A stretch of DNA of 64,000 nucleotides, from the IMG/VR virus record IMGVR_UViG_3300031999_000001, positions 64,001 to 128,000 of that record, one strand, 5' to 3'. Positions 36,201 to 45,135 of this stretch are shown one piece after another. The translations under genes were made by a program, and so were the position numbers. Source of the DNA: a virus. The notes beneath the pieces were generated by a model. That model did no database searches, was not told where the DNA came from, and was given only the letters and a program-made list of their open reading frames with translations. The stretch's first letter is position 1, and every line of letters begins with the position of its first letter.

Positions 36201-39200
36201 GATATTATCACCATTTAGTACGCTTGTAGCAACATCTAACGTACCTCTGGTTTTTGCAATAGCAATACCACCACTAATTGCATCATCACTTGACAACCTG
36301 ATTCTCATGTCAACTTCAGAACTACAATTTGAATCTATTTCAAATAAACTATTACTCAATCCACAAGTCACATCAACAGAATTACCGCAGTTAATTTGTA
36401 ACATATTGCTACCACTAACATTTCCACCACCAATATTCGTTCTACCAAGACTATCAACATAGAAACTCGGTTTGAAGTCAGATGGCGAAGTTAAAACTGC
36501 AAGTCTGTAGTTACCACCACGTGCAAAACTATTTGCAATTGGGGCAACAGTAGCATTGGTTGTAGTTCTTAATCTTATCCAATATAATAAATAACCGTCT
36601 TTTACTAAATTTGACATGTATGCTGGTATCCAACCTGTCATACTTGAAGTTTCCCAAGTGATATTACCACTTCTGATTAAATTAAAAGTATTGTCAACAT
36701 AAGCATTATTGTTTGCAGTTATATTCACCCAAGTATTACCACTCAAATATTCGGCAATTAATGTCACACCCAATGCATGATTATCAAGGTTGACAAATAT
36801 ACTGTTGAGTTTATCAAGTGTTCCAAAATATATTGCATTGTTCGTTACACCAGTGTTGAACATTGTAATTACACTGCCATATGTACTACTGTTTGCTTCA
36901 GCAGTAACATCAGTATATGTAATTGCACTTGCAGTATAGTTCAATGTTTGCTGAACCTCAGTAAATCTGTTTGGAGTTATTACGAATGTTCCTATTGGAA
37001 GTTGTGCAAATGCCCCAAACACATATGTTGTACCCAAAGTATGACCAGTTAATTTATCAAACCTAACACTTACACCATATTGGATTTCAGTTGGTACATA
37101 ATCTAAATTAATACTTGCTGACCAACCACCAAAGGTCTGACCTTCATCAGTACTTGCTCTCCAATGGAAAGTATCTGTTGCACCAGTAATTGTATCAATT
37201 TCAATCTGATAAATACCTGTGTAGTCTTGAGTATAATATCCACTAACCTTCAAATCATTCGGACCGCCTGTTTCAAGCAGGGCATGATATGCCATGATGT
37301 TGGTTTGGTTATTAACACCGACTCTACCCGTATCTGAAACCGTTAATTGGTTGATATGACCCTGTGGACTACTTAAATACCAGAATTTACCGTTTTCGCA
37401 CCTGTAAATTTGTGCAGCAAACTTAGGCACACCCTCAGATGCCCATTGAATATCTTTATCAGTGTTAAACGTACCGTCAAGTCTTATGCCGTTAGTCTGA
37501 TAGTTCCAACCATCACCCTCAACAGCATTAGCACCATATAAATGTACCAATGTTTCTGGTATAACAGTACCAAAACCTGTGAAACCACTTTTTGAATTAA
37601 ACGTTACCAAAACAGTTCCACCAGTTGCACCGATGATTTTTAAAGTATCCAAACCATCATTCAAAGGCTGAATTGTATTTGTCTTAACACCATCAGCATA
37701 TAGTGTACCTGCTGGTAAGAAAACATTACCAGTGAAAACAGGGTCATTTAAATATGCAAAAGTCTGACGAGTATTGCCAGTATCTGTAATATATGTGAAA
37801 AAGCCATCAAATTCCATTGCACCTGCTTGTGGACTACTAAGTAAACTGCCTTGGGTAAATTTCAAAGGTGCAATTAAACTTGTACCAGCCTTTAATGTTA
37901 TAACTGCAGTTGGTGTTATGCCAAAACCATTTGTACCATTTGCAGCAAATCTTACTTTTTCACTTGGATTTCCACCACATGCAGTATTAAAAGTTATATC
38001 TGCAACCTGTGAACTACCATCACCAGTATATTGTGCACAAATATTTGCTAATTCTTTACCTAATGTTCCAATACGACCTCTGTATCTAACAAGACCAATT
38101 GTATCACCATTTACAATACCTGTTGGTATATCTAATGTTCCTCTTGATTTAAATAAAGTAAAAGCACCACCACAAGCATCATTACTACTTAATTTTATTT
38201 TAAAATCAACCTCACAACTGCATTGTGAGTCAATTTCAACCAAACTATGATTTGCACTTGCACTTGGCTGTACAAAACCTTCCTTATTTATTTGAAGTAA
38301 GTTTGTATCAGTAATATTACCACCACCGATGTTCACACGACCTAATGAATCAACATAATAACTCGGACGATAATCATTGAATGAATTATAAACACTAAAT
38401 CTTTTATCATTGCCAACACTTATTGTATGTGCTTCAGGTGCAATAGTAGGATTAGTACTTGTACGAATTCTTATCCAATATAATTCAGAACCTTCTTTAG
38501 TTAAATCAGGTATAAATGCTTTCACCCAACCAGTCATGTGGTTTGGTGTCCAAATGATTCGACCAGACTTTGTTAGGTTTTCAGTAGAATCGATTAAACC
38601 GTAATCATTAAAATTCATTGCAATCCATGAAGTACCGTTCCAATATTCAGTAATAAGCACAATACTTGCACCAATTTGGTGCAAGTTGAAGAATATTGAA
38701 TTTATTTGTACTGTTGTACCCCAATAAAATGCCTGTAGTGTTCCACCAGTACCAGTATCGAAAACCGTGAATTTACTGTCGTAAAATCCACCGTTTGCTA
38801 ACGCAGTTAAGTCTTGATATGTAATTGTTGGTGCAAGATAATCATCTGTATGTTGAACCTCTGCAAAACCCATTGGTGCAAGACTCAGTGTTGCTTGAGG
38901 AATTTGTGTAAATGCACCGAATTCCCAGATATTACCAACAGTATGTCCATTTACACTACCAAAGGCAATATAAACACCAAATTCAATAAGTGTTGCACCT
39001 GTTGTACAAGCACTCAATGGTGAATAACTACCATAAGTTACACCGCCATCAATACTTTTCTTCCACTTCCATTCATCTGTTGCACCTGTGCTTGCTATTT
39101 CAATACGATACACTGCATTATAATTCTCGGTATAATTACCACTGATTGTTAAGTCAGATAAACCCGTACCGACAATTTGAGCAGCATCATCATCTATTAA

Positions 39201-40109
39201 ATTAGTATTTTTATTTATACCAATTCTACCTGTTTCCATTACAGTTAATGGACTGTTTTCTGCTTCGACATTATATAGATACCAAAACTTAGAACCTTCA
39301 TTACGATATGTCTCACCCAACCATTTAGGTATACCATTTTCTGCCCACTGAATATCCGCATCAACATTTGAAGGTCCGTCAATAATCAAGGCATTCTTTT
39401 GTGTACTTAATGGATTGTCTTCGTTGGCATCTGTTCCATATGCATGAACAACACCTTGTGGTGCAATAGTACCAAAGCCAGTTAAGCCTGAGACAGTATC
39501 GACATTAATTATTACAGTACTACCATTGGCTTTACGAACTTGTATTGCAGTAATTGTATCACCTGTTGGTCTGATTTTATTTATAATTAACCCACCATTG
39601 AATGTACTTTCAATTGTTGTAATTGCACCTGCTGTAGTAACTTGTTGTAAATTTGAAGTACCAGTAACATTAATTATATTATTATTAATTGAAATGCCCG
39701 TTCCACCACTTAATTTACTGGTTAAATTATTATATGAATGTGTATGTCCTGTTTGAAATCTTTGTAATGTTGTACCTGATAACCACGCTGGTTTCGATAT
39801 TATTACTGACCAACTTGGAGTATTTCCTGAAACCTTATTATCAACATATCCTTTATCAACTAATGAACGATTTGTAAAACTTGCAGAATAATCACCACCA
39901 TATTCAATACCAGCAGTATTTCCAGCACCTTTTGTTATTGTTGTTACACAAGTTAAAACACCACCAAGTTTAACCTGACGTAATCCAACTCTTGTTAATC
40001 CATTATTTGCTGTTGTAATACCAGTAAAGGTAGTCATACCACTATTGGTAAAATCCCCATTAAATAAATATTGATTACCAGTTAATAAATCTATTGCAAA
40101 TGTTGCCAT
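33225..40109 (-). CDS. Giant tail fibre/adhesin with internal duplication and DHVHP repeats
   Basis: 2294 residues, Thr/Gly/Asn-rich, the longest virion protein in the window. Residues about 290-590 and 930-1230 are two diverged copies of one block (landmarks ETGRIGINKNTN / DTGRVGVNNQTN, YWIRIRTSTN / YWIRLRTTTN, YYVDSLGRVNIGGGN / FYVDSLGRTNIGGGN). YxxDYSxxFTNRSLVDKxYVD modules occur near the N-terminus and around 1585. From about 1890 to 2110 three tandem repeats carry DHVHPxDTxR, known from metal-binding His sites of phage fibre tips. The C-terminus is a jelly-roll-like domain. It likely binds the host surface. Confidence 0.75.
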   Translation of the reverse strand: MATFAIDLLTGNQYLFNGDFTNSGMTTFTGITTANNGLTRVGLRQVKLGGVLTCVTTITKGAGNTAGIEYGGDYSASFTNRSLVDKGYVDNKVSGNTPSWSVIISKPAWLSGTTLQRFQTGHTHSYNNLTSKLSGGTGISINNNIINVTGTSNLQQVTTAGAITTIESTFNGGLIINKIRPTGDTITAIQVRKANGSTVIINVDTVSGLTGFGTIAPQGVVHAYGTDANEDNPLSTQKNALIIDGPSNVDADIQWAENGIPKWLGETYRNEGSKFWYLYNVEAENSPLTVMETGRIGINKNTNLIDDDAAQIVGTGLSDLTISGNYTENYNAVYRIEIASTGATDEWKWKKSIDGGVTYGSYSPLSACTTGATLIEFGVYIAFGSVNGHTVGNIWEFGAFTQIPQATLSLAPMGFAEVQHTDDYLAPTITYQDLTALANGGFYDSKFTVFDTGTGGTLQAFYWGTTVQINSIFFNLHQIGASIVLITEYWNGTSWIAMNFNDYGLIDSTENLTKSGRIIWTPNHMTGWVKAFIPDLTKEGSELYWIRIRTSTNPTIAPEAHTISVGNDKRFSVYNSFNDYRPSYYVDSLGRVNIGGGNITDTNLLQINKEGFVQPSASANHSLVEIDSQCSCEVDFKIKLSSNDACGGAFTLFKSRGTLDIPTGIVNGDTIGLVRYRGRIGTLGKELANICAQYTGDGSSQVADITFNTACGGNPSEKVRFAANGTNGFGITPTAVITLKAGTSLIAPLKFTQGSLLSSPQAGAMEFDGFFTYITDTGNTRQTFAYLNDPVFTGNVFLPAGTLYADGVKTNTIQPLNDGLDTLKIIGATGGTVLVTFNSKSGFTGFGTVIPETLVHLYGANAVEGDGWNYQTNGIRLDGTFNTDKDIQWASEGVPKFAAQIYRCENGKFWYLSSPQGHINQLTVSDTGRVGVNNQTNIMAYHALLETGGPNDLKVSGYYTQDYTGIYQIEIDTITGATDTFHWRASTDEGQTFGGWSASINLDYVPTEIQYGVSVRFDKLTGHTLGTTYVFGAFAQLPIGTFVITPNRFTEVQQTLNYTASAITYTDVTAEANSSTYGSVITMFNTGVTNNAIYFGTLDKLNSIFVNLDNHALGVTLIAEYLSGNTWVNITANNNAYVDNTFNLIRSGNITWETSSMTGWIPAYMSNLVKDGYLLYWIRLRTTTNATVAPIANSFARGGNYRLAVLTSPSDFKPSFYVDSLGRTNIGGGNVSGSNMLQINCGNSVDVTCGLSNSLFEIDSNCSSEVDMRIRLSSDDAISGGIAIAKTRGTLDVATSVLNGDNISHICSRARVNNLGTTLTSIETYYTGNGITCYADIVFKTANNSTLTEKVRISEAGTGFGITPSATITLKAGTSTIAPLKFTSGTLLSTTQAGAVEFLTDAYYGTITTGSARKTFAFLESPQFTGSPNLPVNTTLIGTSLCNLIWYSGGTANPLLTSRSDFNTYTASTVTHLQTTVTGATNGISKADCHRVKLGGLLTEDTTVGAGGYNFHLCAKKFTISSFNGTDIYDAEGKDINIFSSGGTITLRGRTSGGTDATLLSISQSQALFSDSRAVPHGIEYCQNYGATFTNRSLVDKEYVDSHSGGLEPKQAVVVATTTNINLSSAPATIDGIIAPNGSRILVKNQTGATANGIYIYNGSGATMTRATDYASGSTAFQSYMAIISGNTNKNTSWILSATDPITVGVDASDFVLFASASGVVAGNGICVTQSGGNYNVAVKLPSNCGLISDSTGLYVNSAIAGTGLAYNTGVLSVCGSALAGNSLSWVGSQFAVNTTGGTLNTALNSKLNTSIFSSYTGTTNTAINNRLLTSIYSTYTGTTAPGQFASKSAFNLYTGTTVPNTYYTKTQINAYTGATSTAIGLKANIASPTFTGTVRSVTPTINDSSTCIATTAWYIGQCATASPLMDGVAAVGTSSLWTKQDHVHPSDTSRLAVSAFNTYSGNTSTAIGLKANIASPTFTGTVRSVTPAANDNSTCIATTAWYFGQSGNTTPVMDGTAAIGTSLRWAHADHVHPKDTAKLFLSGGTMTGVLNVCKAAQNDNTSCAASTSWYISQAGTANPLMNAAVAIGTSNLFSRQDHVHPRDTSRVAKTGDIMTGGLTIASTLNVSGATKLSSVGACQVVFGSTSCVLTGNTGMVYNPTACTLCVNYIQSTAPNAYLYADRSGDVTNATTTCCKYIGVTGTTMPAGMYAVDFSGVFGVTGANNEANIKFGIDNTVVGKNLLFKMSTASAVQSAAITKNTTLSAGTHCFDVWFWETSGTACATFGSVRVRRVC
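33780..34440. repeat. Tandem protein repeats with DHVHP motif
   Basis: Three units of about 75 codons within the 2294-residue fibre. Each has STCIATTAWY or a close variant, a PLM/PVMDG...GTS segment and DHVHPxDT. Confidence 0.75.
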
Positions 40110-40127
40110 ATTAATTACCTGTTTTTA

Positions 40128-40136
40128 TATAAATAT
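40128..40136 (-). promoter_or_regulatory. ATATTTATA box (variant)
   Basis: One-base variant of the motif, 18 nt before the ATG of the giant fibre gene. Confidence 0.4.
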
Positions 40137-40138
40137 TT

Positions 40139-40387
40139 TTATCGATATATATAAGTACTAATTCTATCATCCCAAACATAGTTATATGATTGGTCACCAT
40201 CTGGAAATTCTACTTTCCATACAGTAACATCTTTCCAAATTTTCTTAATTCTCCAAGTCGCCTTACTTGTATTCCCACCATTTATTGAAGTACCAATATA
40301 AAATTCTTCACTTGAAACCTCATCAATTAATGTTATTGGTTCAATATTTGGTGATTGAACATTTGAATCTGTATTAAAATCTGTCAT
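40139..40387 (-). CDS. Small protein in tail-fibre cluster
   Basis: 82 residues: an acidic N-terminus and a compact beta C-terminus (WRIKKIWKDVTVWKVEFPDG, YNYVWDDRISTYIYR). Likely a small adaptor or capping protein of the fibre complex; not recognised. It has its own GTATTTATA box 16 nt upstream. Confidence 0.45.
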   Translation of the reverse strand: MTDFNTDSNVQSPNIEPITLIDEVSSEEFYIGTSINGGNTSKATWRIKKIWKDVTVWKVEFPDGDQSYNYVWDDRISTYIYR

Positions 40388-40403
40388 TGTTTTATTATTT
40401 TAT

Positions 40404-40412
40404 TATAAATAC
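40404..40412 (-). promoter_or_regulatory. GTATTTATA box
   Basis: Exact motif copy, 16 nt before the 82-residue gene. Confidence 0.5.
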
Positions 40413-40455
40413 TCACTAATTTTATATTAAGTAATTACATAATTATATTATTTTT

Positions 40456-41709
40456 TTAATATAATGTATGTGTTCCACCAGTTACATCTTTATATACTAA
40501 TTTAGCACTATCTGTTGAATAAAATATACTATTATTTGGATGTGATGCTGTCGAACCGCTTGAAAGTATTATTGCTGTACTTGTTGCTAATTTACCATCA
40601 GCACCAATATATACTGTACATATTTCACTTATACTTTTTACTGGTAAATGACAAATATAAACATTACCATATGTTGATGTACAAGTTCTTATGCCCGCAC
40701 TAATATACACACTACCACCAATTCCACAACAACTTCGTCCACCCAAGACAATAACACAACCACCACCGCCACCACCGCCACCAACTTGTTCACCACCGCA
40801 TATTGCAATACAACCAGCAGAAAGTCCTCCACTATCATTACCTCCTTGTAATAATAATGGTTGTCCTGTTGTTCCATTTATTAAATTTGATGCTGGAAAA
40901 ATGTTCATTGTTGAACCAATATTTATTTGAGTACTTGTCAAACTCATAATTCCAGTACTTGAAATTAAATAACCATAACTACCACTTTTCATATTTAATG
41001 AACATGAACTTGCACCACTTGTAGCATATATGCAAACAGATGTGCTATTCCATAAAATACAAGAGTTATTATCCATTCGTATACAATCACCAACGGTTGT
41101 CGGACATAAAACAGTTCCTGTTCTATTCCAATATGATGTACCACCACTACGTGCAGCAAAATATCCTTTATCTATAAGTGAACGTGCAGTAAATGTTGCA
41201 CTATAATCTGTGGCATATTTAATACCAGCACCATCATGACTTGTATATGTTGTTTGAACATCACCAATATTAAGACTATTACCTGAAGAACTTATTGTTA
41301 AATAAGTTCCTTGTAAATCAATACAATTATTTTGTGCACACCAGTGTCCAAGACTGTCAGTACCCTGAAATCTAAATTCACTACTACTACCTGTAATATT
41401 GAATATATATCCAGTTGCACCAATATTAGTACTTTGAGATAAAATACCCCCAAGAATAATATTTTTGTTAGAAATAGATAATCCATTTGTTCCACCAGTT
41501 ATTGTATTACCACTTCCACCACCAGTCGCACCACTAATCAATATCTTATCTCCTGATTGAAAAATTTGAATAGAACTGCCCGTTGATAATATGCTTCTAA
41601 ATTGTAAATTATTTCCACCAGATTTACATTTATATATTTCAGCACCACCACCAAGATTTTGACCCTGTGTTGTATTTCCAACTAAATTTATATTTGATCT
41701 AACTACCAT
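40456..41709 (-). CDS. Tail fibre/adhesin with polyglycine segment
   Basis: 417 residues, Gly/Ser/Cys-rich. It contains the shared module YATDYSATFTARSLIDKGYF (about 168), then a C-terminal solenoid-like part with GGNDSGGLSAGCIAICGGEQ, an eight-Gly run, VLGGRSCCGIGGSVYISAG and YGNVYICH. The GGx/VYI pattern is shared with the S74-bearing fibre at 43299-45119. Polyglycine-rich tips occur in some phage adhesins. It ends with a short HPNNSIFYSTDSAKLVYKD segment. Confidence 0.6.
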   Translation of the reverse strand: MVVRSNINLVGNTTQGQNLGGGAEIYKCKSGGNNLQFRSILSTGSSIQIFQSGDKILISGATGGGSGNTITGGTNGLSISNKNIILGGILSQSTNIGATGYIFNITGSSSEFRFQGTDSLGHWCAQNNCIDLQGTYLTISSSGNSLNIGDVQTTYTSHDGAGIKYATDYSATFTARSLIDKGYFAARSGGTSYWNRTGTVLCPTTVGDCIRMDNNSCILWNSTSVCIYATSGASSCSLNMKSGSYGYLISSTGIMSLTSTQINIGSTMNIFPASNLINGTTGQPLLLQGGNDSGGLSAGCIAICGGEQVGGGGGGGGCVIVLGGRSCCGIGGSVYISAGIRTCTSTYGNVYICHLPVKSISEICTVYIGADGKLATSTAIILSSGSTASHPNNSIFYSTDSAKLVYKDVTGGTHTLY

Positions 41710-41738
41710 TATTATATTTTAAATTATTATTAATTATA

Positions 41739-41747
41739 TATAAATAC
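41739..41747 (-). promoter_or_regulatory. GTATTTATA box
   Basis: Exact motif copy, 29 nt before the polyglycine fibre gene. Confidence 0.5.
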
Positions 41748-41823
41748 TACTATTCTTTTGATATATTATTATTTTTTAATTCTATTTGAGATTCGATTAT
41801 GTTTTTAAAAATATTATAATTAT

Positions 41824-42651
41824 TTACACTATTAAACCAGTACCCAAAGCATCAAGACATGTCTCTATTGCATTTATTAATATAGCGTATTGAGTAGCGT
41901 CTAAATATGCACCAATCCAAACATATCTCAATTGTTTTGCACAACCATTTGCAGTACCATTATTATTAAATCCACAAGCATACATTTCTTTTGTTGGCAA
42001 TGCAACCGATAATCTTGTTATATTTGCTGTTAATGCTAAATTTTGCCATAAATTTTGTTTAGTACTTAAAATTCTTGTTATACCAAAATGCCCAGCAGTT
42101 TGAATTGATGTTACTGTAGAAGCTGCTGCAGCATTTAATGCACCATAAAATGATGTACCTCCCCAACTTCTTAAAAGTGCCAAATTCGCACCATCAGAAA
42201 CTCCAACATCATAACTTGTATTTGCAGCAGTTGCACAACCTTCAATAATACAGCAATCATCCAGTTTATAATTAACACCATTAACATTGGGCGTAAAATT
42301 TAATCTTACATATCTTACTGATAAAGCATTACCAATTGTTCCCTCATACTGTGTCCACACTGGTGAATTAATTGGTGCTGGATTACAAGCTCCCAAAGGG
42401 TTAATCCAATTATAATATGCTTCTAAATTATTATTTGAATGCGTACTAAAAAAATCAAATACATCACCTTTTGCCCAAATACCAGCATCAACAATTGTTT
42501 TAACCATTGTATTGTAATACCCTGCAATTGCATCTGAAGGCTTTACAATCCAAGTATCATAAATTGTTTGAAATTGTGAGCAATAACCTGCTGAAGGTGT
42601 TTGAATCAACCTGTTATTAATTGTCAGTATTTTATTATTTAATGTAAGCAC
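41824..42651 (-). CDS. Tail protein with lectin-like domain
   Basis: 275 residues. Begins with a short anchor LTLNNKILTINNRLIQTPSA. It continues with IYDTWIVKPSDAIAGYYNTM, then DAGIWAKGDVFDFFSTHSNN and YYNWINP. I associate this arrangement with a domain common in tail proteins of Bacteroidota phages and prophages, which often reads like a carbohydrate-binding fold. It is Ala/Cys-rich (DDCCIIEGCATAANTS). A receptor-contact role is inferred. Confidence 0.5.
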   Translation of the reverse strand: MLTLNNKILTINNRLIQTPSAGYCSQFQTIYDTWIVKPSDAIAGYYNTMVKTIVDAGIWAKGDVFDFFSTHSNNNLEAYYNWINPLGACNPAPINSPVWTQYEGTIGNALSVRYVRLNFTPNVNGVNYKLDDCCIIEGCATAANTSYDVGVSDGANLALLRSWGGTSFYGALNAAAASTVTSIQTAGHFGITRILSTKQNLWQNLALTANITRLSVALPTKEMYACGFNNNGTANGCAKQLRYVWIGAYLDATQYAILINAIETCLDALGTGLIV

Positions 42652-42675
42652 AATATTGAATTATTAGTATCATTT

Positions 42676-43293
42676 TTATACTGGAGCATTACAAGTAATT
42701 GCCGTTTGAAGAATACAAGTACTTCCAATACAATAACTTGCGACACCTGCACCAGTTACGGGCGTTACAGAAACAATACAAATACAACTACATGCACACC
42801 CTGTAAAAGGACCTGATTTACTGGCTAAATTCCAAAAACATATATTATCTGCATTTTTAACATTAACACATTTTGTACCATTACATGAAACAGGACCAGC
42901 AGCAACACAGGATAATACTTGTGTTGCACCAGAATAAATATTTACACAAGCAACACCACTGACAATAGCACTATTAATAACATAACAAAAACAAACATTA
43001 TAACAAGTTGATGCCACTCTTGCTTTAGAATATGTAAGACATCCGCATTTCCAAACACATGCAGCATTCAAATTTGTATTGCAACACAAATAACTTGTCA
43101 TATTAACAACATTTTCTGGCACATAACTATAAAATTCAGTCATTGCATGTGGTGCTGATTTACCAGCAGCAACACTTAATGCGGATAAACAAGATGTCTG
43201 TCCAGTACCACCACAAACAGCAGCAGAAATTGATGAGCAAGCTGAACCTGCAACTGATATAATTCCTAAACTCCCCGAAGCTGCTATTGTCAT
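42676..43293 (-). CDS. Cysteine-rich virion protein
   Basis: 205 residues with 23 cysteines (11 percent), including CC, CGC and CACSCIC. The N-terminal half is Ala/Ser/Gly-rich (AASGSLGIISVAGSACSSIS); the C-terminal half is beta-rich. The spacing is irregular rather than zinc-finger-like. Disulfide or metal cross-linking in an extracellular fibre part is possible. It sits between the lectin-like protein and the S74 fibre. No family recognised. Confidence 0.5.
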   Translation of the reverse strand: MTIAASGSLGIISVAGSACSSISAAVCGGTGQTSCLSALSVAAGKSAPHAMTEFYSYVPENVVNMTSYLCCNTNLNAACVWKCGCLTYSKARVASTCYNVCFCYVINSAIVSGVACVNIYSGATQVLSCVAAGPVSCNGTKCVNVKNADNICFWNLASKSGPFTGCACSCICIVSVTPVTGAGVASYCIGSTCILQTAITCNAPV

Positions 43294-43298
43294 AATTA

Positions 43299-45119
43299 CT
43301 ATGTATTATTATTTTTTATATAATTTAAATCTTGTTCTAATTGAATAAGTTTTTCATTTAATATTTTCACAGCTTCAATTAATACAGCAGTTATTTTTCC
43401 ATAGGAAATACCTAATTTATCATCAGTAATACTATATTTAATATCACATTTATCAGGAACACTATGTGAAACAATCTCTGGCAATATTTTTATTACATCC
43501 TGTGCAATTAAACCAATACGATTTTCACAACATTCATCATCACATAAATGATAACAAACCCCTTGTAATTGTGTTATAATTGATAATGCATTTGATATTG
43601 GTTGAATGTCTTTCTTTAATCTAATATCTGATGTTGCTATCCAATCAGCACCAAATCCACAATTTGTACCAATACAAATACCGTTGGTTACTGTACATAA
43701 TTTGGCTGTACAGCCATGATATAATACAACATATCCACAACAAAATGTACCAACACCACCACTACCCATACCACCCAATATATAAACATTACCACCACAA
43801 GTAGTGCCTGTGCCACTAATAGAAGCATCACCACCACAAATATATACATTGCCACCATAAGATGAACATGTTGTACAAGAATCACCACCAATAAGAAATA
43901 AATCACCACCATATGTTGAACCACCACCAACTCGTATACCACAACCACCTATGATACAAACATTACCAGCATTACCAAGACCAGTTAGTGTTTGACCACT
44001 GATTATAATATGACTTACTGTAGTTGTGGTTGCACCAATTCTAATTGTCCTTGTTGCCCCACTTGCAAATCTTATATTACCAATAATGCCAATACATGTT
44101 GTAAAATTTGGTGAAGCTAATGGTGCATATGTAGAAGGCACAGTAGTGCCAGTATATGTCTGATATGCACTTAATGGTGCATATAGCGTAGCATGTGTAT
44201 GTCCAGTTGGTGAATATACTCCTGTATGTAAATGTGCTGAAGTTGCAAAATTATTAATAGAGTATCCAGTCATTGCTGTACCATTTCTGCGCAATAAGAA
44301 CAAGTCAGTTACAGTTGTAAAAATGTCAGTAGTTGCGCCTGAAATTGTATTTGTAGTAGCACCAGTAACAATTGATAATCCAGTACCACCAACAGCCAAA
44401 CCTTTTAATTGTAATTTATTTGTTGCAACTGGTGTTAAATGTAATAATGTTGTGCCACCCATTGAAGTACCACCAGTTAATGCCAATGACTTTAAAGCAT
44501 ATGTAGCTGGAACAGTAGTGCCTGTATATACATTAATTTGAGTCTTATTATAATATGTGGCAGGCACTGTTGTACCCGAATAAGTACTAAATGCTGTTTT
44601 ACCTAAATATGTATTGGGTACAGTTGTACCACTATATGTAGTAAATGCAACTTTACCTAAAAATTGATTAGGTGCTGTTGTGCCAGTATAAGTATTAATT
44701 GAAGTAACTAATTCGTAATTACTATGTGTATGACCAGTTAATGAATAACCACTAAAAACTGTCATTAAATCTGGATTATCTGTTGGTAATCCTGTTAATC
44801 CACTCCACGAAGAAGTCGGAGTGGCTGCACTTAAAGTAACTAAATTATTCCATAAATCGGTTTGTCCCGAAAGCGTACCAGTAATTGTACCCCAAGTACC
44901 ACCACCAGATTTAAGAACCAAACAACTATCAGCAATACCGCCATTATACCAATATTCAACATTACTAATATTAACTGTTAAACCTTCATATCTTTCACCA
45001 CTTGCAATACATGTATTAACTTGACTACTGCCAGTATATGGAATTGTTATATTTAAATATTTACTCTCAACGGGTTTTGGAGCACTTACTTTAATATTAT
45101 CACTAAGATTTATTGCCAT
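43299..45119 (-). CDS. Tail fibre with C-terminal S74 chaperone domain
   Basis: 606 residues. The N-terminal anchor (KPVESKYLNITIPYTGSS, RYEGLTVNISNVEYWYNGGI) is type A, shared with two other genes. The middle repeats TYTGTTVPATY-like units. Next is a Gly-rich solenoid with GGNVYICGGD and GGNVYILGGM. The C-terminal 115 residues are a Peptidase_S74 intramolecular chaperone: SDIRLKKDIQPISNA, IGLIAQDVIKILPEIV, SYGKITAVLIEAVKILNEKL. In this family the domain trimerises the fibre and then cleaves itself off before the conserved Ser, which sits with the nearby Lys pair here. It is the only S74 domain seen in the window. Confidence 0.8.
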   Translation of the reverse strand: MAINLSDNIKVSAPKPVESKYLNITIPYTGSSQVNTCIASGERYEGLTVNISNVEYWYNGGIADSCLVLKSGGGTWGTITGTLSGQTDLWNNLVTLSAATPTSSWSGLTGLPTDNPDLMTVFSGYSLTGHTHSNYELVTSINTYTGTTAPNQFLGKVAFTTYSGTTVPNTYLGKTAFSTYSGTTVPATYYNKTQINVYTGTTVPATYALKSLALTGGTSMGGTTLLHLTPVATNKLQLKGLAVGGTGLSIVTGATTNTISGATTDIFTTVTDLFLLRRNGTAMTGYSINNFATSAHLHTGVYSPTGHTHATLYAPLSAYQTYTGTTVPSTYAPLASPNFTTCIGIIGNIRFASGATRTIRIGATTTTVSHIIISGQTLTGLGNAGNVCIIGGCGIRVGGGSTYGGDLFLIGGDSCTTCSSYGGNVYICGGDASISGTGTTCGGNVYILGGMGSGGVGTFCCGYVVLYHGCTAKLCTVTNGICIGTNCGFGADWIATSDIRLKKDIQPISNALSIITQLQGVCYHLCDDECCENRIGLIAQDVIKILPEIVSHSVPDKCDIKYSITDDKLGISYGKITAVLIEAVKILNEKLIQLEQDLNYIKNNNT

Positions 45120-45135
45120 TTTTATTTAAATTATT

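Noticed and set aside
40740-40800. Frameshift at the Gly run in the 417-residue fibre
   Set aside because: The frame stays open through the run and downstream modules match paralogues in the same frame.
34480-44700. Short repeated TACACTGGTACTAC-like units as a CRISPR array
   Set aside because: They encode TYTGTT protein repeats in frame inside fibre genes, with no unique equal-length spacers.
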